From NCBI GenBank assembly GCA_021613375.1, contig CM038726.1, positions 11,230,253 to 11,294,252 of the forward strand: a DNA stretch of 64,000 nt, written 5' to 3'. Below the pieces are notes generated by a model, which saw nothing but the letters and a program-made list of their open reading frames with translations, was not told the DNA's origin and did not search any database. The translations under genes and the position numbers were made by a program. Of this stretch, positions 28,601 through 37,600 are shown in pieces. How positions within the stretch are numbered: the stretch's first letter is position 1; every line of letters starts with the position of its first letter. This stretch comes from Megaleporinus macrocephalus (Eukaryota; Chordata; Actinopteri; Characiformes; Anostomidae).

Positions 28601-31600
28601 CTTCCTAAAGCTTGCCTTTTAGAACACATTACATACATTTTTAATTCTATTTTATCAAGCAGAATTCCCAAAATCTGGAAAACTGCACAAGTAACTCTGC
28701 TCCACAAAGGAGGTGAAGTTTTAGAGCTCACCAATTTTAGACAAATATCAAAATTGTTATGCTTAGCCAAAACTTTAGAATCGTTAGTGAATGATCAACT
28801 GAAGACATTTCTCAGTTTGAACTCAGTTCTGTCAGAATATCAGTCTGGATTCAGAGAGAAGCACAGCACAATCTCTGCTACCACGCTCAATCTAAATGAT
28901 CTAACTGCCATTGATGGAAAGAAACACTGTGCAGCCATTTTTATTGATCTCTCTAGAGCCTTTTATACAGTTGATCATTCTCTACTTTTAAAAAGTTTTC
29001 AAAACATTGGTTTCGATCACAGTGCTATTGACATGTTCAGAAATTACTTATTTGAGACAACAGCGTGTGGTTCTGGGACAAAGAAAATCGAAATTGCTAC
29101 CAATCACTAAGGGTGTTCCCCAAAGGATCAGTTCTTGGACCAACACTTTTTAATGTATATATATAAGTGATACTGGCACCTCCATTGTTGACTGTAAAAT
29201 ACATTTGTTTGCTGATGACACTATTTTATACTGCTCAGCTGACAATATTAATACTGCAGTGAATAAACTGCAGCACTCATTTCATCTTACAGTCTGCATT
29301 TTTTAATCATAAACTCATTTTAAATGCTGAAAAAACTTAATTCATGCTGTTTTCCAAATCACCTAACATCGATTTTAATACTTTTAAAATCACAACCCTG
29401 AAGGGATCTAACATGGAAAGAGTTAGTGAATATAAGTACCTTGGCATATGGATAGATGATAAATTTACTTTCAAACAGCAGTTAAAAAAGCCTACAGGTA
29501 AACTGAGGCAAAAGCTTGGCTTCCTGTATCGAAACAAATCATGCTTCCTGACGCACACAATTGTTGAATTGTTGAAGCAACTCTGCTGCCTGTACTGGAT
29601 TACAATGACGTGATCTACAGACATGCAACTGCAGCCACATTAAAACCTTTACACTCTATATATCATTCGGCATTAAGATTCATTTAGTTAACTGTTTTAT
29701 GATTTTGATATTCAGTTTACTTATTTCTTTTTATTTTTATTTCTTTATACCATTCTTTTATTGTTTTTATTACTCTATTATTAACATTTTATTAGTACTT
29801 TTACTATTTTATGTTTTACTACTGTATTTATATTTACTTTATTGACTTAATTTTATCTTTGTCTTATTTCTGATTTTAGCTTCTTATTCAGTTTTTATCT
29901 CTGTTTTGTCTCTGTTCTTATTGTTTCTTTTTCATTTTAAGTACTCATTAAAATTCATTTTATTTTCAATCCCTTTTTATTTAATATTTGCAATGCTTGG
30001 CGACATTGTAAATAAGGGGTTTCCCTCAATGTATTTCCGAGTGAAAATAAAGGTTGATTGATAAGTAACCATTGTCCCAATGGGTGCATTAGAAACAGTT
30101 GTACAAACAAAATTGGCTCTAGGATGGTGGTTTGAACATTTTTCAAATAATTTTAATAAACAAGCTTTAATTTTCTGGCTTAGCAATAAGTGAAATCGAC
30201 CTCACATTAGAAATTCCAGATTTTGATGGGGCACTAACCATTTCAGTAAAACAGTAAAACAATACTCCTAACAGTGATAAACAAACATGCCCTATTCAAA
30301 AAGTTAAGAATAAGAGACAGATCAAGTCCCTGGTTTACGGGTAAAGTTTCCTCATTGTTTAAGAGCAGAAAACAAAGCATCAACTGCTAGACGCTCAGCG
30401 GAGAGAGACCATTGGCTTACTTTGAGAAATAAATGTACCTCTGCTGTTAGAAAAGCTAAATCAGAATATTTATCACCAGCTCTTGAAACCCTAAACATTT
30501 TTTGAAAATAGTAAACTCCAAACCCCAACCAGAGTTTTAGTTGACGATCAGCTGATTTCTGACCATAAGGAATTATGCCAAGCTTTTAATTCACATTTTG
30601 CCATCTTTGATAGAAAAGACACAAACCTATTAAATAAAACTGATAACAACTCTACTGTTTCTAAAAGGCATGGTCTCTTCTCACTCTAGCCCTGTTCTGC
30701 AAATTTAGTTGCTAAATTTCTAGCTAAAATGAATCCACGACAAGCTACTGGAGAAGATGGGCTGGACCCCTTTTTATTCTATCTTGCAGCCGCAATTATT
30801 TTCAACCTTTCAATTTTATCTTGCAGATTTCCCAGGGTCTGGACAACAGCTCATGTAATTCCTCTGCATAAAGGTGGTGGGGCAACAGATTTGAATAACT
30901 ATAGGCCAATCTCAAAACTATCGTGTTTAGCAAAAATTTTAGAATCTCTAGTGAACCAGCAATTGAAATCTTTTTTTCTTTTATTGAAATATCAGTCTGG
31001 TTTCAGAGAAGGACACAGCACTATCTCTGCTGCGACACTGGTTTTAAACGATCTTTATTCAGACATGGACAAGAAGAAACATTGTGCAACTGTTTCTATA
31101 GATTTAACAAAAGCTTTCTATACAGTTGATCACACTCTTCTTTTAAGGAATTTAGAAAAGATTGGCTTTGATACAACTGCTCTGGAATGGACCCAAAACT
31201 ACCTTACTGATAGAAAACAACAACAGCTTCGAATAATTATAAATCAGATTTAGTTTCTGTATCTAAAGGTGTACCACAAGGTTCAATTTTGGGTCCAGTT
31301 TTATTTAATATATACATAAATGGTATTGTTGCCTCTGCAAAATTCACCTCTATGCAGATTACACAATTTTAAACTGCTCAGCTGATTCAATTCATGCAGC
31401 AGCAAGATAATTACAGAGCTCATTTAATGCTCTACAGGTGTCATTGTATAAGCACAAACTAGTTTTAAATGCTGTTCATGCATAAAGATCATGCTGTTTT
31501 CCAAATCTCTTAATATTGATTTTAGTACTGTAATTATTGCTACCCTGGCAGGATCCACCATTGAGAGTGTCACAGAATATAAATACCTTGGCATATGGCT

Positions 31601-34600
31601 GGATGATAAACTCAGTTTTAAAACACACATAAATTAACTAGTCAGTAAATGCAGACAGAAGCTGGATTATCTTTATAGAAATAAGACCTGTTTCCCTATG
31701 AATGCCAGAAAACGATTAGTTGAAGCAACTTTATTATCAGTGATCAACAATGACGGTGTTATCTATCAGTATGCTATGGCCAGCTCCCTCAAATTACTAA
31801 ACCCAGTTTATTACTCTGCACGGAGGTTCAATACTGGAGATCCGTACAGAACTCATCACTGTAAGCTGTATGCAAAGGTTGGTTGGCCCTCCTTAACAGT
31901 ACAAAGGGTTTTATTTATAAAACACTCCCCGGTCATTTGCCAAAATACATCACTTCATTGATGAGTATAAATAACAGTAATTATCAGACTCCCTCTAGTG
32001 GTAGGATCAGCTGCCAGGTACCAAGAGTTTTTACTGAACTGGAGAAATCTGCTTTCAGCTACAGTGCACCAGCAAGCTGCAATCTACTAGAGAAAACACT
32101 AAAACTCAGCTCACTGATGTCACTCAATCATTTAAAACTTTTATATCTAACCACCTTCAGACAGCCTGTACCTGTTTTACTTACTATTACTTATTCTTAA
32201 TTTAGTCTTGCTTTAGCTTTATTTTTCTTTGGTATTTGATTTAATTAGTTTTGTATTTTTATTTTATTTTAATGTTATTAGACTTTTTATAACTATTATT
32301 TTTATAATTATTTTATTATTGTTATAGCTTGTTTTTTCTCTCAAATTTCTCTTACTATTTTACTTTTTTATTATTTCTAATCTCTTACCTTCTTTTTAAT
32401 CTTAATTTCTTATTAATTAAATCTTAACCTTTAGCTATTTTTAGTATTATTATTGCTATTTTTATATTCACTTTTATTTTTTTATTTTTGTTCAGTGTTT
32501 TAGCTTCTTTCTTCTCAGTTGTTTTAATTTACAATGACTACATTTTGTTTTTATTTTCTTTGTCATGTCAATCCCTGTTTATGTAAATACTCAGTTACCC
32601 TGAAAATGAGGGTTGCCCTCAATGTACTTTCCAGCTAAAAATCGATTGATTGATGTGTAACTATTTTTTTCCCTTTTAAATGAATAACTTACTTAAAGAA
32701 GAATTTTCACTGAAAGGGTGGTCCCTAACTTTTCACAATAGCATTAGTCTTTACCAGGCAAACACACATGTATAACTGAACAACTACATTATCCGTATCC
32801 TAACCCTATTGTAGACTAAAAAATACAGGATGACTATATCTAATCACAAGTAAAAGGTGCCATGCAGTGGTAGTGCTATCAAAGCTAAATCTTTTTAATA
32901 AAGTAACATCAGGCAAAATGCATAATGAATCTGCAGAATACTGCCATTTTCATTATCCAGTATTCAAGCACCTCCAGACTGAGATATAATGAAACATGCG
33001 ATAGCTAGTTATACAGTGATTGTAGAAAAATCTGTTATGTTAACGACTTTGCCTCCAATAACACTGACAGCAAAGCAAGGGCAAAGTAGACCTTACCACA
33101 CGCATTAGAGAAAAATTGTGTTAGTTTACATCATGTTTGTTAAGAGGCCTACAATAAAGTTCCATTTTAATATGCAATAGCACTTAAACCAGACAATTAG
33201 CTTATACCATGTAACACATATATGAACCATGAATGTACAGCATTACATTAAATTCGCTTATTTTATTGGTTACAACATTTCATACCTGCCTCCCAGTCCT
33301 TCAATTCTTTGTTTTTCTCTGGGAAGTTCAGGTTTGTGATCCTGTGTGACCTCAACAGCCTTGATGATCTTATCTGTAGGGTCCTCCCGTACCCCAAGCA
33401 CCACAGATGAATCCCCGACGTGTGCTACAAACATGCGGTCCCTGCGAATAACCACCACACTGGCAGTGGTGCCGGAAGTGCTGGGTAGGCCAGTCAGTGT
33501 CTTCGGCCAATCAGCTGTAAAGCACAGATAGTATTAACAATTGATTCAAGAGCATGAAGTATGCTTCTTATTTGCAGCTTCTTCTTCTAAATTTCTGTTC
33601 CACCTTAAATGCTACAGTACAGATGATGCCTAGTAGAGACCTTTGGATGGAACTGATTAACCAATTTTCATCTTTACTATATATAATCATCAAAAAAGCA
33701 CCAAGTTGGCTTCTTACTACACCACTACCCCAAGCAGCCACACAGTACAGCACAACATAAGCACAAAGATGTAGACAACCTGACCCTATTATTTAAAAGA
33801 TTTAATTATCTCTTACTGTGTCAGGCGTCGAGGCTGAACAAAGTGAGAGTGGGAAGCAATTCCTCCGGACAGTTTTCAACAGAGAGCAGACCAGGAATAA
33901 AACAGACTAAAACTGACTGTAACCTTTAGGTTAAAACAAACTTCCATTTTCTAACATATATAGACATCCAATTAGAGATCGACCGATATGGGTTTTTCTA
34001 TAGCCAATGCCGATGTTTAGGGGTCAGATTTTTAAAGTTTTCTGCTTTATTTGCTGCTAAAAGGTCACACTATTAATAACAAGTGGATGCCAACATTTCT
34101 GAACTTAACATAATTTATTGAACACTGACTTAACAAGAAAAAACTAAATATTTTTATCCGCCCACCAAAAAATACAGTATGACCATATTACTGCTGAAAG
34201 AGTGTAACATACATCTCCTCATACCCATAACTAAAAAGTTATTAGGAAAGTGCATTAAAAAATACAGAAACAGCGTGCCCGACGCAAGAGAGAGAGGGGA
34301 AAACAGCGCGCACGACCCGCGAGAAATAGAAACATCACGCGCAATGCGTTAAGGGAGAGGAAAAACAGTGCGCGACGCGACAGACAGAGGGACGCTGATA
34401 TGCTGTAACGACTGCTCTCTTTAGTCTTTCTTTAGTTACGTTTGGTTTGAATGCTGGAAGCTGAGTAATATATGAGAAGCTCTGGCTGCTCCGGAGAAAC
34501 TCGCTGTGTAACAATAACATATGAATGTGTGTATTACACTAGAGCAGTTAGCTTTAGCCCCGAAGCTAAGGAGTAAATCATCCAGCTCTTGTTCATGTCT

Positions 34601-37600
34601 ACGGCCAGAACTAGACACACGTAACTGCCTCATTAAAAACGGCATTGTTCGCTAAAAATGATTCATTTCAATTGTTTGGCCTAACAGTTCCAAATGTTTC
34701 GGCCTGGGGTCCTCCACATGCGGCAGCAGCACGTTCCACCGCACCTATAACACAACGCTGCCTGACTTTAAATCGGCGCTGCGAAATTATCTCTTACTGT
34801 GTCACGCGTCGAGGCTGAACAAAGTAAGAGTGGGAAGCAATTCCTCCGGACAGTTTTCAACAGAGAGCAGACATATTATTGAGATATATTAAAAATTGGC
34901 AGATATCGGCCGACCGATATATCAGTCGATCTCTACATCCAAAGTCACCCAATTAATTGTCAGCACAAAATAAAAACTAAATCCCTATCTGGATGGTTAC
35001 ACAAACTGACACAAACAGTGGCTTTCCACAGCACAACTGTGCTTTCCTACTGCATGTGCTGAACGCAACTGGCCTGAAATCTGCGGGTCTACAGACAGAT
35101 CCTTCTCAACCAGACAACCCCAGAGTCCGAGAGCATATTTACTACTATAAATCAAAGCTCGCCCTTTTGTAACGTTGTGTCCTGTGATGCTTCATTAATT
35201 AATTGACATAACAATTTACGTTAAGACTAGAGTTCATGTAGTACAAGACTGAATTCTATTCAAAGGCTGTCACACCAAATATAGCAGAAAAAAGCCAGGA
35301 TCTCTTGTAGAATTATTTTAGTTGTTTTAAGTTAAGCAAGTAATAAGCATTATAAATACAATCACACGTTAGATCATTGGCCTGTACTGATAGAAGATTG
35401 TACAACCCCTGGCAAAAATTATGGAATCACCGGCCTTGGAGGATGTTCATTCAGTTGTTTAATTTTGTAGAAAAAAAGCAGATCACAGACATGACACAAA
35501 ACTAAAGTAATTTCAAATGGCAACTTTCTGGCTTTAAGAAACACTATAATAAATCAAGGAAAAAAATTGTGGCAGTCAGTAACGGTTAATTATTTAGACC
35601 AAGCAGAGGGGAAAAAATATGGAATCACTCAATTCTGAGGAAAAAATTATGGAATCATGAAAAACAAACAAACAAAAGAACACTCCAACACATCACTAAT
35701 ATTTTGTTGCACCACCTCTGGCTTTTATAACAGCTTGCAGTCTCTGAGGCATGGACTTGTGACAAACAGTACCCTTCATCAATCTGGCTCTAACTTTCTC
35801 TGATTGCTGTTGCCAGATCAGCTTTGTAGGTTGGAGCCATGTCATGGACCATTTTCTTTTAAGTTCCACCAAAGATTTTCAATTGGACTGAGATCCGGAC
35901 TATTTGCAGGCCATGACATTGACCTTATGTGTCTTTTTTCAAGGAATGTTTTCACAGTTTTTGCTCTATGGCAAGATGCATTATAATCTTGAAAAATGAT
36001 TTCATCATCCCCAAACATCCAAACAGAAGTTCCAGCATCATCACCTTGCCCAATGCAGATTTGCGATTCATCACTGAATATGACTTTCATCCAGTCATTC
36101 ACAGTCCACGATTGCTTTTCCTTAGCCCATTGTAACCTTGTTTTTTTCTGTTTAGGTGTTAATGATGGCTTTTGTTTAGCTTTTCTGTATGTAAATCCCA
36201 TTTCCTTTAGGTGGTTTCTTACAGTTCGGTCACAGACAATGACTCCAGTTTCCTCCCATTCGTTCCTCATTTCTTTTGTTGTGCATTTTCTGTTTTTGAG
36301 ACATATTGCTTTAAGTTTTCTGTCTTGATGCTTTGATGGCTTCCTTGGTCTACCAGTATGTTTCCCTTTAACAACCTTCCCATGTTGTTTGTATTTGGTC
36401 CAGATTTTAGACACAGCTGACTGTGAACAACCAACATCTTTTGCAACATTGCGTGATGATTTACCCTCTTTTAAGAGTTTGATAATCCTCTCCTTTGTTT
36501 CAATTGACTTCTCTCGTGTTGAAGCCATGATTCATGTCAGTATACTTGGTGCAACAGCTCTCCAATAATGGTGATGATAATGATAATGATCCATAATTTT
36601 TTCCTCAGAAATAATTAACCATTACTGACTGCCACAATTTTTTTCCTTGATTTCTTATAGTGTTTCTTAAAGCCAGAAAGTTGTCATTTGAAATGACTTT
36701 GGTTTTGTGTCATGTCTAAGATCTGCTTTTTTTCTACAAAATTAAACAACTGAATTAACATCATCTGAGGCTGGTGATTCCATAATTTTTGCCAGGGGTT
36801 GTACAATGAATATGTCAACAATTGTATCAAACGACATTTATCCCCAGGAACACTTCAGAGCAGTTGCAGCATTCACCTGCTTTTGTTAAAGTATTTTTAT
36901 TGTTTAGTGCAGACACACTCTGCTACAAAATCATCCAAATTATTCTAGAAAGAAATTATTAATTCTTTCCAAAAAGACACTTCCATGTATATTTTTATAT
37001 CGCAATATGTTTATTTTTATATTGCAGACAAAAAATATTGCGATGTCATTTTGTCCAATTGCATGCAGCCCTAACAATCAGGTATACTGCAATACTACCC
37101 TGTCTAAAAACATAGTGATTTAAATTTATTTAATTATTTACATTTATTTGGTCAATATTACAGTATAACCATAACATCTTATGACTAAACTTAAAATTGT
37201 ATAACTTGGTGTCAGATTGGCGTAGAGTGATCTGAGATACATTGAACCTCGATTTACTTTATATGATTTAATATTATGAGATTACCATCTTCCAGGTATG
37301 AGAAGTGATTATATTATTACGAGACCCAGTAGTGTGAATTTACATTATCACAAAAATGTATAACGAAAATAAATAAATAAATACATTCAAAAATATTTAC
37401 AAATGATTTCTGCTCTTATTTCAACTGTCTTTGCCCAAATTAAACCCGAATCAGATTAGGACATCAGTTTAAATACGTTTAGTTAAATTCAGTTATAGTT
37501 ATTGTTGTACAAGAATTACACCAATTGATGGCAAAAACTAAATCATCAGTGCCACCTGCAGGCGAAATATCGTCTCTGCAGCAGCATTTAAGGTGGATCG

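Larger units (their letters stand above)
25498..32655 (+). mobile_element. L2/CR1-group LINE, split by a nested relative
   Basis: The outer element runs 25498 to about 27330 and resumes at about 30060 to 32655. ORF1 (25619-26560) is followed by the ORF2 endonuclease, which stops at [12 protein letters not shown]. The sister element (27330-30062) sits there, then the outer ORF2 resumes with a motif matching 'ISDHCP' and continues through the reverse transcriptase: [31 protein letters not shown] and [12 protein letters not shown]. Its T-rich 3' region ends in ccagctaaaaatcgattgat. Multiple stops and frameshifts make it inactive. It is antisense to ppm1d. Confidence 0.78.

Noticed and set aside
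35929..36449. Plus-strand frames within the Tc1 element
   Set aside because: They are antisense shadows of the transposase gene on the minus strand.
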